Below, piece after piece: positions 34,061 to 46,797 of a stretch of 64,000 bases of DNA. The first letter of the stretch is position 1. The number at the start of each line of letters is the position of its first letter. Origin of the DNA: Rhizophagus irregularis. Taxonomy: Eukaryota > Glomeromycota > Glomeromycetes > Glomerales > Glomeraceae. Both the position numbers and the translations under genes were made by a program. The notes beneath the pieces are model-generated. The model worked only from the letters and a program-made list of their open reading frames with translations. It was not told the DNA's origin and ran no database searches. The stretch spans positions 2,408,501-2,472,500 of the forward strand of contig NC_089444.1 in NCBI RefSeq assembly GCF_026210795.1, in the 5' to 3' direction.

Positions 34061-34939
34061 CTAAATTTTGCAATCTAAGCATTCAGAGATATATTCATCA
34101 TCATTATACATTGGAAGATCCTTTGTAAAAGGGTTAAGTAATCGAGATATATAAATAGCCTGTAGATGAGTAGCTGCTTGATAATCTTTAATGGATGATG
34201 GATTTGCATTTGCTTTTCTGTATTCCTCTGCTTCCTTAAATTGTATTTCAATTTCTTCATTTTCTACTATGAAAATATCCCCTCCATAAGACTTATGAAA
34301 TGATAAAATTGATTCATTTATTTCAATAATACTTGGTCTATTGTTAGGATTTGAATCTAAGCACCTTTTCATCAAATCAATATAACATTTTGGTGCTTCT
34401 GGCTCATTTAATTCAGGTCTATTTCCATTACAAATATCTAATGCAAGAAATTTATCATGTGCACGATTGTAAAAAGGTTGTCTTCCAGTTGCAATAAAAT
34501 ACATTATCATACCAAAACTATAGATATCTGCTGCTTGAGTAAAGGCCTTTCCTCTTAATACTTCAGGAGCTACATAAGGCATAACTCCATAAATATTTTT
34601 TTCGTCTACATTACCAACTTCTCCACATAATCCCATATCTGAAATTAATATAAAATTACTAAAATCATCTATACTACTTAAAAATAATATATTTCCAGAA
34701 TGAAAATCACGATGAACTATTTGTTTTTGATGGATTTCAGTAAGACCATTAATAATCTTACGTAATACAGACACTTTATTTTGCCAGATGAAATATTCAT
34801 AATTTTCATTCATCCAATTATTAAAATTTCCATCCTTTGCATAATCAAGAACCAAAATAAAATCTTCTGTATCCGGATTTTGAGATATTCCATATATATT
34901 AGTGATATTACTTCCCTTAGTTATTGAATATTCTTTAGC
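34061..34939 (-). other. Kinase C-lobe exon of copy B
   Basis: Terminal exon, 293 codons including the stop. It begins after a TAG acceptor with AKEYSIT and carries beta-4/5 and the hinge (YGISQNPDTEDF), helix D (GNFNNWMNENYE), the catalytic loop HRDFHSGN, the metal motif DMG, VAPEVLRG, the helix-F Asp (ADIYSFGMIMY), a family C-lobe signature (CYIDLMKRC, NNRPS) and a charged tail ending DCKI. Phe-to-Met in DFG is tolerated in some kinases of this family, so activity is plausible. The matching exon of copy C is nearly identical, far closer than the N-lobe exons are to one another. Confidence 0.85.
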
Positions 34940-37900
34940 CTATTAAAATAAATTGATTAAAATAAAAGATAATATATTACTTACTAAATTAAATTCAAAA
35001 AAAAATTCATTGCAAATAATTTTTCAAAAAATTTCATACCTCATTTAAAAATTTGTTGTTAATATTTTGTGAATTATGTAAACATTTTAAGGCAATTACT
35101 TTATTTGGATCATTCCTTTTATATGTTTTTTCATCAGCAACATATTCTAATGGACCATCTTTCCAATTTGCAGAATATACTATAGCAAAACCACCTTTAC
35201 CTATTTCGTTAATATTATTAAACTGATTGTATGGTATCCATTCAAATACTATATCTTCATAGCTATCTATCTTTAATTGCATTTCTTGAATAAAATCATC
35301 AATTTTTTCATTTCCACTGATCCAATTTGCTAAATTTAAGTAATTATTCTTGATTAAAATATAATCATTTGTATTTGGATTTTGAGATATTCCATACAAT
35401 AACATAAATGCTCCATTTTTTGTTAAATATTTTTTAGCCTGAAATATAAATAAAAAAGATCATCATAGTTAATTTATTAAATTAAAAAGCATTTAAAAAT
35501 ATTTAAGAAAAACGTTATACCTCTTTTATTAGGGATTCAACGGAATTCTGTGTGTTTTGTAAATATTTTAAAGAGACTTCTTTGTTTGGATCCCTTGTAT
35601 AATCAATGCTATTTTGGTCATCATAATATAATGGACCATCCTTCCATATTGCTGAATATATTGAAATAGAAGTATTTTTGCCAATTTCATTAATTTCATT
35701 AAGTTGATCGTATGGTACCCATTCAAATACTGAATCTTTATATGTACTCATTTTTAATTGCATTTCTTTAATGAAATCATCAATATTTTCATTTCCACTT
35801 GCCCATGCAATAACTAAAATATAATCATTAGTATTCAAATTTTGAGATATTCCGTATATGTCACAAATTACTCTTTCAAATTTTGTTGCTAAATATTTTT
35901 CAGCCTAGTAATATATCATAAATAAAGAAATTAATTTAGTATTTTATTAAAAAATAATAAATAATTGTAAAAAATTATACCTCATTTTTTAGGAAATCAA
36001 TGGAGTTCTCTGAACTATGCAAATATTTTAAAGCAACTTTTTCATTTGAATACCTTGTATATTTATCTTTCAAATTATTATAATATATTGGACCATCCTT
36101 CCATATTGCCGAATATACTGTTATCAAATCATTTTCACTTACTTTTTTAATTTCATTAAGTCGATTATAAGGTATCCATTCAAATATCATATTTGTATTA
36201 TAATTTATTTCTTGAATGAAATTATCAATTTTTTTATTTTCGCTCACTGACATAAAATTATTTAAAACTAAAATATAATCATTTGTATTTAGATTTTGAG
36301 ATATTCCATATATATCAAATATTTCTTTACTAAATTTATTTATTAAATATTTTTCAGCCTATATAATATATGAGAAATTAATATAATGCATAAAAAAATT
36401 ACTAAAAATATCTGTATAAATTATATACCTCATTTCTTACAATTTCAATAGTATTTTGTGAACCATGCAAACATCTTAAAGCAACTTCTAAATTTGAATC
36501 TCTTGTATAATTTCTACAATCTTTATTATAATATAATGGACCATCCTTCCATATTGCTGAATATATTGAAATAGAACTACTTTTATCTATTACTTCAATT
36601 TCATTAAGTTGATTGTATGGTATCCATTCAAATACTGTATTTTCATTTATATCTATTCTTAATGATTGCATTTCATAAATAAGATCATCAATTTTTTCAT
36701 TTCCACTTTCCCAGATATAATTGTTTAGAACCAAAATATAATCATTTGTATCTGGATTTTGGGATATTCCATATATAACAGAAATATCTTCATAACCATA
36801 AGAATATTCTTCAGCCTTAAATAGATGAGGAATTAATATATTATAATTAAAAAGTATTTAAAGAGATTATATAAATTTATATATACCTTGTTAATTACAA
36901 ATTCAATAGTATTTTGTGAGTCATGTAAAGATTTTAAAGCAACTTTTTTATTTATTAATGAATCTCTTATAAAATTTTTATGATCATAATTATAATATAA
37001 TGGACCATCCTTCCATATTGCTGAATATACTGTTATAGATTCATTTTTACCTGTTTCTTCAATTTCATTGAGCTGATTGTATGGTATCCATTCAAATAAA
37101 TAAGTTTTATATAATTTCATTTCTAATTGCATTTTTTTAATGAAATCATCAATTTTTTTATTTCCACTTTCCCAGATAATATTGCTTAAAACAAAAATAT
37201 AATCATTTGTATCTGGATTTTGGGATATTCCATATATAATATAAATATCTTCATATTTATAAGAATATTTATTAGCCTAAATTAATAAGAAATTAATATT
37301 ATAGTAAAAAGTATTAAAGATATTATATAATTATATACCTCATTCATTACAAATTCAATAGTACTATGTGAATTATGTAAATATTTTAAAACAACTTTCT
37401 TATTTGGATCTCTTTCATAATTACTATAAAGTAGTGGACCATCCTTCCATATTGCTGAATATACTGTTATAGAACCATTTTTGCCTGTCTCTTTAATTTC
37501 ATAAATCTGATTGTATGGTATCCATTCAAATATTACATTTGGTGTATAAAATGATTGCATTTCTTGAATAAAATTATCAATTTCTTTGTTTCCATTTTCC
37601 CAGAAAAAATTGCTTAGAACCAAAATATAATCATTTGTATCTGGATTTTGGGATATTCCATATATAGTGAAAATAGCTTTATTACAAATATTTGCTAGGT
37701 ATTTTTCAACCTAAAATAAATGAAAATTAATATATTATAATAAAAAGTATTGAAGAAATCACATAAATTTTATACCTTATTTATTACAAAATCAATAGTA
37801 TTTTTTGAGTTATGTAGATATTTTAAAGCAATTTTTTTATTTGGAGCTCTTATATAATTACAATAATCTCTACTATAATATAATGGACCATCCTTCCATA

Positions 37901-39512
37901 TTGCTGAATATACTGTTATAGATCCATTTTTGCCTGTCTCTTTAATTCCATTAAACTGATTGTATGATATCCATTCAAATACTACATTTAGGTAATTCTT
38001 ATTTTTAAATTGCATTTCTTGAATGAAAGTATCAATTTTTTCATTTCTACTGATCCAATTTGTTATGTTTATGGAATTATTTTGAACTAAAATATAGTCA
38101 TTTGTAACTGGATTCTGGGATATTCCATATAATATATGAAATGCCTTATTTTTTGTTGAATATTTTTTAGCCTGAAAATAAACAAAAGAAATAATGAATA
38201 TACTAAATTAGAAAAAAAAATAGTTATACATTAAAGAAGTAATATACCTCTTTTATTAGAAAGTCAATGGAATATTGAAAGTTACAAAAACATTTTAAAG
38301 CAACTTCCTTATTTGGATCTCTTACGCATTTACTATAATTATATTGCAATGGACCATCCTTCCATATTGCTGAATATACTGTTATAGAACCATTTTTGCA
38401 TGTTTCTTTAATTTCATTAAACTTATTATATGGTATCCATTCGATTATACTAATACCATCAGTATCAATTTTTAATTGCATTTCTTGAATGAAATCATCA
38501 ATTTTTTCATTTCCACTGATCCAATTTGTTATGTTTATGGAATTGTTTTGAACTAAAATATAGTTATTTGTAATTGAATCCTGAGATATTCCAAACAACT
38601 TATGAAATTCACCTTTGTTTGTTAAATATTTTTTAGCCTGAAATAAAGAAAAATGAAATAATAAATATGTAAATTAAAAAATATTTAGATTATTAAAGAA
38701 ATCTACCTCATTTATTAGAAAATCAATGGAATATTGTGAGTTACATAAACATTTTAAAGCAACTTTTTTATTTGAATTTCTTGTATATTCTTCCTTCAAA
38801 TAATCATAATATAATGGACCATCCATCCATATTGCTGAATTTACTGTAATGGAACCATTTATGCCTGTCTCTTTGATTTCGTTAAACTGATTGTATGGTA
38901 TCCATTCGAATTTAATACCTGATAATTGCATTTCTTGAATGAAATTATCAATTTTTTCATTTTTACTGATACAATTTGTTACGTTAATGGAATTATTTTG
39001 AATTAAAATATAGTTATCTGTAACTGGATCCTGGGATATTCCGTACAATATATGAAATGCCTTATTTTTTGTTGAATATTTTTTAGCCTGAAATATAGAC
39101 AAATGACATGGTAAATATATCAAATTAAAAATTTAATTATTAATAAGAAATATTATACCTCATTTATTAGAAAATCAATAGAATATTGTAAGGTACAAAA
39201 ATATTTTAAAGCAACTTCTTCATTTGGATTTCTTGTATAACTATTAGTATAGTTATAATTATAATATAATGGACCATCCATCCATATTGCTGAATATACT
39301 GTTATAGAACTATTTTTGCATGTTTCTTTAATTTTATTAAACTGATTGTATGGTATCCATTCGATTATAATGTCTTCATGGTGATTTATTTTTAGTTGCA
39401 TTTCCTGAATGAAATTATCAATTTTATCATTTCCGCTGGACCAATTTATAAAGTCAGTTTCTAAACATTTCTGAATATTATCTTTTGTTACAGGTATGTT
39501 TGGAGAAAACAT
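34061..39512 (-). CDS. Kinase with ten tandem N-lobes and one C-lobe, copy B
   Basis: Complete gene reconstructed as 11 phase-0 exons: 39159-39512 (ATG), 38707-39087, 38248-38637, 37776-38171, 37339-37710, 36887-37276, 36429-36815, 35981-36358, 35521-35904, 35040-35438 and 34061-34939 (stop TAG). The total is 4710 coding bases, 1569 aa. Exons 1-10 each carry leader SGNEKIDDFIQEMQ, EWIPYNQ, a glycine-loop region, W(K/M)DGP and VALK or a close variant, ending at the helix-C Glu. The next exon supplies strands beta-4/5 (YGISQNP.TNDYILV). Only module 10 (residues about 1145-1277) has a canonical loop (GKGGFAIVYSA). The last exon holds IVHRDFHSGN (HRD about residue 1353), ISDMGLCGEV (DMG for DFG, about 1378) and the APE segment (YVAPEVLRG). 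Likely a cytosolic Ser/Thr or tyrosine-kinase-like enzyme of the expanded Rhizophagus family; the extra N-lobes are unexplained. An annotation pipeline could split it into many small genes. Confidence 0.8.
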
Positions 39513-39593
39513 TGTATCAAAAGCCCAAAATTTTCTTGAATAAAATTTTTTTTTAAAAAAAAAAATTTATGTAGTACAAAATTTGTCAAATAG

Positions 39594-39614
39594 CTTACGT
39601 ACTTATCACGTAAG
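39594..39614. promoter_or_regulatory. TTACGTA/CACGTAA pair upstream of kinase copy B
   Basis: Partly decayed equivalent of the double palindrome before copy C, about 85-105 bases upstream of the ATG at 39512, followed by the same 'gcttctt' sequence. Confidence 0.3.
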
Positions 39615-42600
39615 CTTCTTAGAAATTTTTTTATACAATTAAAAATGGTTGGATCGATGTTGATCATGTAGCACAAAAAATAAAATTAAGTTTAGCTTTG
39701 TATATTATCACAGGGTCATGCTACTATCATGCTGATTTTGTTTGGCCATCAAAATATTATATTGTCCATTTTACGAAAATTTATCTAATTAACACAAGAA
39801 TTACACATCATTATTTATAGTTTATATACTTACTGTTGCTGATTTAATTATTAGATGCATACATCTTCTTGTCCTTGGAGATAACGTCTTTTGATACTTT
39901 AACAAAAGATGATATTAAATAGAGTTAATATAAACTAAATAATTTTTTTTTCATTAATTTCGTTATTTTTTTTGGTAAATCACTTTTTAAATCATTTTTG
40001 ATAGATGTTTGTCAAGAAAATGTCCGTCATGTCAGGCAATAGTTATCGGACAAAGAGTGTCAGTGTCAGAAAAGTGGTTGCCTGGTATAACCTTCAAATG
40101 TGGAAATCAGATCAGCGTGGTAAACCTTAATTTTCATAAAGACTCTCCCGAAACAATTTCTTTTTAAATTTATAAAATTTTACAATCTGAAATATAGTTT
40201 AAATTAATTATTCAAGTGATGTCAAATGATTTCCGTACATTATCAATAAAGACCATATATTTCTCTATGCTAATAATGAAAATAATAATAAAACACATTT
40301 TTATTATCTTAATACCTTTATTTCTCAATTTAAATATTCATTTATTAATATAATTGGAATAAAACAAAGTCATGTATTTAAAGCTATTTAGGTTGTTTTA
40401 CTTTAACTAAATTTGATACTAATCACCTTTTGTTATTTTTTTGTGTTACAATTGATTATATTGTTACTTGTTAGAGTATTTATTAATATATATTTTAGTT
40501 AGAATTCTATATGTTTATCTTACAATTAACCATGTAAATCAAGAGTTCGCCACCACTACCACTACATAACTGCTACCTTTATCCTCAAAAAAATTATTAT
40601 TTTACAATTGTTAAATAAAATTAAAATTTTTTTTTTTAATTTATAAACTATTTGGGTAAATGTATGTCATTATTTAATAGACGTTAGATTGGAAAGAGGT
40701 TATTGGCTATTCTTTAAGTTATTCGTGCTTTGGGAACAATTATAAAAGCACTTCTTTCAAGTGCTGTAATTTCAAGATTATTCCAGCTGGAATATCTACT
40801 TTCATAAAATTCTGATGACCTATTATTTTGTATATTTTCACGTTCTAAACTTTCACTTTTAAAGCATTAAAATTAAAAATCAAATTTAACCATGGTTCTA
40901 GATAAGTTTTTGTCCATCGAGAGATTGCAATAATGAATGTATATTGAGGACTTATTTACATATTAGTAATAAATTAATCAAATTTACAGCAAATTGAGTT
41001 TTATTCCGCTTTAATTAGCTTCCAATTTTTTACAAACCTACAATCAGAAAGCTTCACAAGGTAATTGTTGAAAACACTTAAAATTAGATGGCCGTTAGAG
41101 TGGTACAATGCATTAAAAAAGGAAAAGTCAATTTCGAGATAATGGAAAAATATATTATGTAAGCATGACTAAATGATGATTGGCGGAAATCTGATGAGAA
41201 CAAATTTTATTGTTAACGTTAACATTAACATTAAAATTTCGTTCGTTCTGTTCGTTTCTTAATACTAAATTTAAAACCAAGGCCCACCCATTACATTAAA
41301 AGGTATTTTTTTATTTTTTTTAAAAAAAATCAAAAATAAGATCATAGAATTACGTTATAAAAAAATTTGATCGATAAATTTAATTTGTGATCTTATTATG
41401 ACAAAACAATAAATTAGATGATGAAAAATTAATAATCATTCTCTTGTAAAAATTAAAAACAAAATTTTGATATTTTTAAAAATTGGTCTACTTAGTAATT
41501 GATATAACATTATAACATTGACCAAAATTTTAATCATTTTAATTACCATAATAAATATTGATTTTACAGTAATATAATCGGTTGCCACATATAACAAGTC
41601 ATATGATTTCAAAGTGTTACGCTTCAAAATCATTTTTTTTAGAAATCCTTCTTTTCTTTTTTTTCTATCTATAGATATTGGTATTGATTCCTTTGACTTT
41701 ATTTTAATTCCTTAGACTTTGGGCATGTAAGTTTCAAAACTTCTTTTGAAGAATTGTATTTATCTAAGTTTTTTTTAGTTAGCAGCTTTAATTAACTTCT
41801 TTGGACTTTTGGTAGGTAAGATTTAAGTGACTTTTTATTTATTTAAAGTTTATTTGTATTACAACTTTTAATCTTTTTTTTTCATTTACTTTGTAGGTAT
41901 AATTCATTTCTTGGACTTTTAATTGGAAAGTATCGAAGCAAAAAGTTTGTTTTTATTTATTTTATTTTTCTTTTCATCTTTTAGGGCTGGGAACTCACAA
42001 ATCAGATGATATACTTACCACTGCCGTACCCTGGTAAGCATCAATTTACATTCTTTTTTTTAATTTACTAATGCTTATTTCCTTTGATTTTTTTTTTAAA
42101 TTTTTCTTTTAGGTTCTGAAGTCTTGGATTGGTTTACTGTGATACAGCAAGCACCATTCAGAATTTCTTCTTCATTTGGGAATTTTTTTCTATTTAATTT
42201 TTACTAAATATTTTTTCAATTTTCTTTTCATTTTTTTAGGATGCAATGAATGCTTTTACCATTGTGGATTTATGGTAGACATATTTTTCAATTCGGAATA
42301 TTTTTTTTAATTCATTAATAATTTTTTTCTTGAATTTTTTTTAACAAACTTCAGGTTTTGAAGGTCTTGGATCGGCGTGATTGCTGCGATGATGTCACTT
42401 TTTTTATATTTATATTTTTTTTTCCTTAACAAAATTAATAAACAAAGTTTATTTAATAAAAATTATAATTACACAAAAATAATGTATGTTGACTTGTGAT
42501 TTATATAAATAAATTTTTTTTGACTATTAATTATTAGTAAGTAGTTCCCATTTGTTAAACATTTACTTGCTTAGACTATGTAAGTGTATTTATGATTACA

Positions 42601-43009
42601 TATTGAAAATAATAAAAGCGTGATACTGAATATAAAAAAAATGGAGCATTTGAAACTACCTTGCGGTATCATTAAAAAATTGGTGTCACGTGATTTTTGA
42701 CCATTGAGTGATAAATAAACAGGATAAACACATCAAAAAATGGGTCACTGACGACTTTTCCTATATTGTCACATGAAGGTGAAATTACGCCGAGAAAATT
42801 TTGTTGCAGCCATATTAAAAAACAGAAAATATGATATTTCGACATTAGTCTTACTGATTGGTCAAAAAACTAAAATAGACAAAGTCAAAAAAAAAACACA
42901 CTTGTTAAATACATAAATTCTTAATGCTACAACTACTAACGTAAGAGGATTTTTTTTAAATAATAGAAAAGGGTCTTGCATGATTTGGAATTACACGAAC
43001 ATCTGGAAA

Positions 43010-43017
43010 TGACGTCA
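43010..43017. promoter_or_regulatory. Perfect TGACGTCA (CRE-type) site in the B flank
   Basis: TGACGTCA in a stretch conserved with copy C, where it is TGACGTCC at 52123. This is a consensus for bZIP/ATF-type factors. It lies far upstream of the kinase ATG and just before the small Cys-motif ORF, so it may serve the latter. Confidence 0.25.
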
Positions 43018-43159
43018 TCAAGCGTAGGCCCTTCGGACTAGTAATTATAAATCTGTACATCAATGACTAAAAATTCTGAATATTTTGAATTTTATGGTAT
43101 CATTGCCCACATGATCTATATATTCGCCAATATCGGCTTCAAATGTAATATCAATAACC

Positions 43160-43424
43160 TACAGTATATAATTTTCATTATATTGGTTCTTTACATGGAT
43201 TAGAGTTGAAAGAATTTTGTCAAATTAGTTTAAGAACAAATATACTAAATAATAAGAGAGATTCATTCAAAAAAGAAAAAAAAATCCAATGTAAAGGATG
43301 TAAAATTCTCAATAATTTAGTGAATATAGAATTTAAATTTTATTGTAGGACAGAATTTTGTATTTGTTGTAATGAAATAAAAATGATTATAACTAAGGAA
43401 CTTTATGCTCTAATATTGTCTTAG
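43160..43424 (+). pseudogene. Small Cys-motif ORF in the B flank
   Basis: Open stretch reading LELKEFCQISLRTNILNN, then CKGC and FCICC, closely similar to the copy at 52310-52595. No ATG in frame (the ORF opens at TTG), so it is either a downstream exon or a relic. Two CxxC pairs could bind zinc. Family not recognised. Confidence 0.35.
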
Positions 43425-43915
43425 CAAGCTTTGAAGAAAAATTTCTTTATATTACAGATATACTTAAAATTATAAATAAATAAATTTTTTTTAATATTTG
43501 GATGAATTAAACTTTTTATTTCTTAATTAACTCCTGTCACTAGCTAACTGTTTAATCAATTTATTTATTATAATCTAATTAGTAAAAAAAGAATCTGGTT
43601 TCTGGTTACGTTTCACCATTCGTAACCCAACAAAAAATATGTGTATATAAATATTATTATTTATTTCTTTTTTAAAAAAATAATTTTTTCAATAAAAGGT
43701 AGTAGCAAATACCGCTAATATAATTTTCGTATTTCCATTAACTTTTCGCATTCATTATTAAGGATACTAATTAAATTCAAAGTTGAGAAACTTATTATCA
43801 TAATCTATTATAGAAATTTTTTACTACAATCAGGTTTTATAGAAATATTCAGGAATCAGATGATGTAACTTTCATAATATCACGTGTAAATTTATGATTA
43901 TGGTCAAATGAAAAA
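43425..43915. other. Intergenic, nothing recognised
   Basis: AT-rich, stop-dense. Confidence 0.4.
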
Positions 43916-44777
43916 TAACTACCCCAAAAAATTCTGCGTAAATCATGTGATCATCACATATCACATGATTGAGATTAAAATTTATATAAAAAAAATTCTG
44001 ATATTCAAAAAAATTAAAGTATTTTATTATGAAACTTTTAAAGAAAAACTTTATTACTCTATTACTTTTAAAAAAGAAAATATTTCATAAATTTATTAAT
44101 TCACTGCCTATCTACAAAATAAATCACTTCTGTTTATTATGATCTTTCCAAGTGCGTGAATTTGTAATCTGTCTTTCATACTTATTATTAATTTCTTTTT
44201 TTGCAAATTATTCCATTCCCTTTTAAATCTTTTCACCATGAAAGTTTTTCCCAACCACATAAATATTTATTATATTGTTGTTGATGATGTGGAATTAAAC
44301 GAATAAGAAGAATATAAATTACCAAATCAAGACGTGGTCGAATAAATTTTTGAAACATTGCAATTAAAATCTATTCTACTAGTTAAATCATTTTCTAAAT
44401 ATTCATTAGTGTTGATTTCTAAAATTCTTTCAAATAGTTGTTTTGACATTTCTTCTAGAGTTAAAAGTCCTACCTCTGTGTTAGATTGATTAGATTGTTT
44501 ATATTGCAAAGTAGCTTTATGACGACATATATTACAAGTTTTAATTTGCTGAGTATTTTCATTAATGAAAGCTTCTAGAGGTAAATTTTTTTGACATTTT
44601 TTACATTTTTGTAAATTAATAGTAGTTACAATATCCATATTGAAAGTGGAAAAGCGAAACTTTAGTAATAAAAGTTTAATTTATTTGTAAATTACGTAAC
44701 TCTTTAATCTTTCAATCATGTGATATGTGATGATCACATGATTTACGCAGAATTTTTTGGGGTGCTCTTGGGGTAGT
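43916..44777. repeat. Inverted repeat of about 60 bp bracketing a Cys-motif ORF
   Basis: Left arm 43916-43974 and right arm 44715-44777 are reverse complements over 'aactacccc...aaaaaattctgcgtaaatca' and 'tgtgatcatcacatatcaca', with one insertion of about 10 bases (GCTCTTGGGG) in the right arm. The bracketed 740 bp contains the ORF at 44327-44638. Confidence 0.7.
44327..44638 (-). CDS. Small protein with CxxC...CxxC zinc-binding motif
   Basis: ATG at 44638, 103 aa. The N-terminus (MDIVTTINLQKCKKCQKNLP) has CKKC and, 19 residues later, CNIC, followed by Arg-His: a probable single zinc-ribbon. A Gln/Asn-rich linker and an acidic helix (TLEEMSKQLFERILEI) follow. After a frame change at about 44345 the downstream minus strand reads MWLGKTFMVKRF and NNKYERQITNSRTW, so the gene may originally have continued (to about 44105) and be frameshifted. 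Similar cysteine headers occur in multicopy Rhizophagus proteins; function unknown. It sits between the arms of an inverted repeat. Confidence 0.45.
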   Translation of the reverse strand: MDIVTTINLQKCKKCQKNLPLEAFINENTQQIKTCNICRHKATLQYKQSNQSNTEVGLLTLEEMSKQLFERILEINTNEYLENDLTSRIDFNCNVSKIYSTTS

Positions 44778-44893
44778 TCTGAAAAATCGACAATCGTTTT
44801 TTTCTTCAGTACTAGCACCTTTCTCCGTTCAACAATTTCCTTCTTTCGTAACGAGATTTGTATTTGCCTTGCAGGCTGCTGTTTGATTAGCAA
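44681..44893 (-). other. Weak ORF overlapping the inverted-repeat right arm
   Basis: Opens at TTG, not ATG; 70 codons, basic (ISLRKKEIVERRKVLVLKKK, then FSELPQEHPKKF). It could be the end of an exon upstream of the Cys-motif gene. Low support. Confidence 0.2.
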
Positions 44894-45912
44894 GTACAGC
44901 TAAAGGATTAGTCTTACATGTTTTTACTTTATTGTTTCAGAAAATTATGCAATTCATTTTGTTGATCTATTAAAACTATATATGTTTTTTATTCTTGGTC
45001 ATGACCAATGCTTACCATTAAAAAATATAATTTATTTGTTTTTTTCTCAATTCCCTTAAAAAACATTTGTAAATACCTCTCTTTGCTCGAAAAGTATCAA
45101 TAAATCCACGAAAAATTGATAGAAATTGAAATTTGGTACAAGGAAAAGAAATCAGTTGACGTCCAATCCTCGTGATTTTTGCTTAATTTCTTATGAATAT
45201 AATATACAAAAATTTCTTGAAATTTTCTAATTGTTCGTGATACTAATATGTCTATATGAATGTAACAGATCACGCTCTAAATGAAATGAGCGAAGGTATA
45301 CTTTACAAAGAAAATTTGGCGAATGTTTGGGTAGAAGAGAAAAGATTACTAGAACTTGAATTTGTCAATATTACGTGTAAACTAGAAAGTTATAAATACA
45401 AATTTATTAAAATTTGATAATTACCAGTTATTCGCTATTTTTGTTGGTGGTTATTTCATATTACTATTGGATAGTAGCAGGAGTTTATTATAAAATTGCA
45501 TGAAGAGTCCCATCAAACTGACAGTATCATTATTGGGATGATTTAAAAAAAAATAGTAGTCTAATGCAACATGTATATAAATAATAAATTATGCATCTCT
45601 CAAAAAGAAAAAAATTGTTTGTTATCGATCATATAGCATATTTACTTCCCCCTTTTTTTATAGCTTTAATAGCTTCAAAGCATTTTTGGTATATGAATTA
45701 AATAGGTTATTATCTTGATTGTCAAAATTATTTATTTAATTTTCTCAATTTTATTTATAAAAATAAAATTTACATTAACAATTTACAGCACTAAATAATC
45801 TATATAAACAGTTTGAGTAAATGATAACATAAAACATTATATTATAAATCACTTTTATAAATGTAATGTATAACATTCTCAATTAATTGTAATGTACCTC
45901 ATATAAACTAAA
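44894..45912. other. 3' flank of kinase copy C, non-coding
   Basis: No ORF of note. 45760-45910 resembles the 3' flank of copy B ('ttacaatttacagcactaaataatctatata'). Confidence 0.4.
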
Positions 45913-46797
45913 TTAAATTTTGCAATCTAAACATTCAGAGTTATAATCATCATCATCATCATTATATTTTGGAAGGTCCTTTGTAAAAGGGTTAAGTAAT
46001 CGAGATATATAAATAGCCTGTGGATGAGTAGCTGCTTGATAATCTTTAATGGATGAAGGATTTGCATTTGCTTTTCTGTATTCCTCTGCTTCCTTAAATT
46101 GTATTTCAATTTCTTCATTTTCTACTATAAAAATATCCCCTCCATAAGATTTATAAAATGATAAAATTAATTCATTCATTTCAATAATACTTGGTCTATT
46201 GTTAGGATTTGAATCCCAACACCTTTTCATTAAATCAATATAACATTTTGGTGCTTCTGGCTCATTTAATTCAGGTCTATTTCCATTACAAATATCTAAT
46301 GCAAGAAATTTATCATGTGCACGATTGTAAAAAGGTTGTCTTCCAGTTGCAATAAAATACATTATCATACCAAAACTATAGATATCTGCTGCTTGAGTAA
46401 AGGCTTTTCCTCTTAGTACTTCAGGAGCTACATAAGGCATAACTCCATAAATATTTTTTTCATCTACATTACCAACTTCTCCACATAATCCCATATCCGA
46501 AATTAATATACAATTGCTAAAATCATCTATACTACTTAAAAATAATATATTTCCAGAATGAAAATCACGATGAACTATTTGTTTTTGATGGATTTCTGTA
46601 AGACCATTAATAATCTTACGTAATACAGACACTTTATTTTGCCAGATGAAATATTCATAATTTTCATTCATCCAATTATTAAAATTTCCATCCTTTGCAT
46701 AACCAAGAACCAAAATATAATCTTCTGTATCCGGATTTTGAGATATTCCATATATATTAGTGATATTACTTCCCTTAGTCATTGAATATTCTTTAGC
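45913..46797 (-). other. Kinase C-lobe exon of copy C
   Basis: Terminal exon of copy C, 295 codons including the stop. It has the same motif order as copy B: hinge, IVHRDFHSGN, ISDMGLCGEV, YVAPEVLRG, ADIYSFGMIMYF, RCWDSNPNNRPS. Copy C keeps the family-typical Trp in RCWDSNP, where copy B has Leu. The aspartate run near the C-terminus comes from a short ATC (tri-nucleotide) expansion at about 45945-45962. Confidence 0.85.

Larger units (their letters stand above)
39513..43060. other. Upstream region of kinase copy B, with a 2.7-kb insertion
   Basis: 39513-39780 and 42590-43060 match the 5' flank of copy C, but the DNA between about 39830 and 42590 has no counterpart there, so it is probably an insertion (or lost from C). 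It holds no supported ORF. 41640-42420 has a run of T-rich intron-like stretches ending TTTTAGG or CTTCAGG, separated by less AT-rich segments. Confidence 0.45.
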
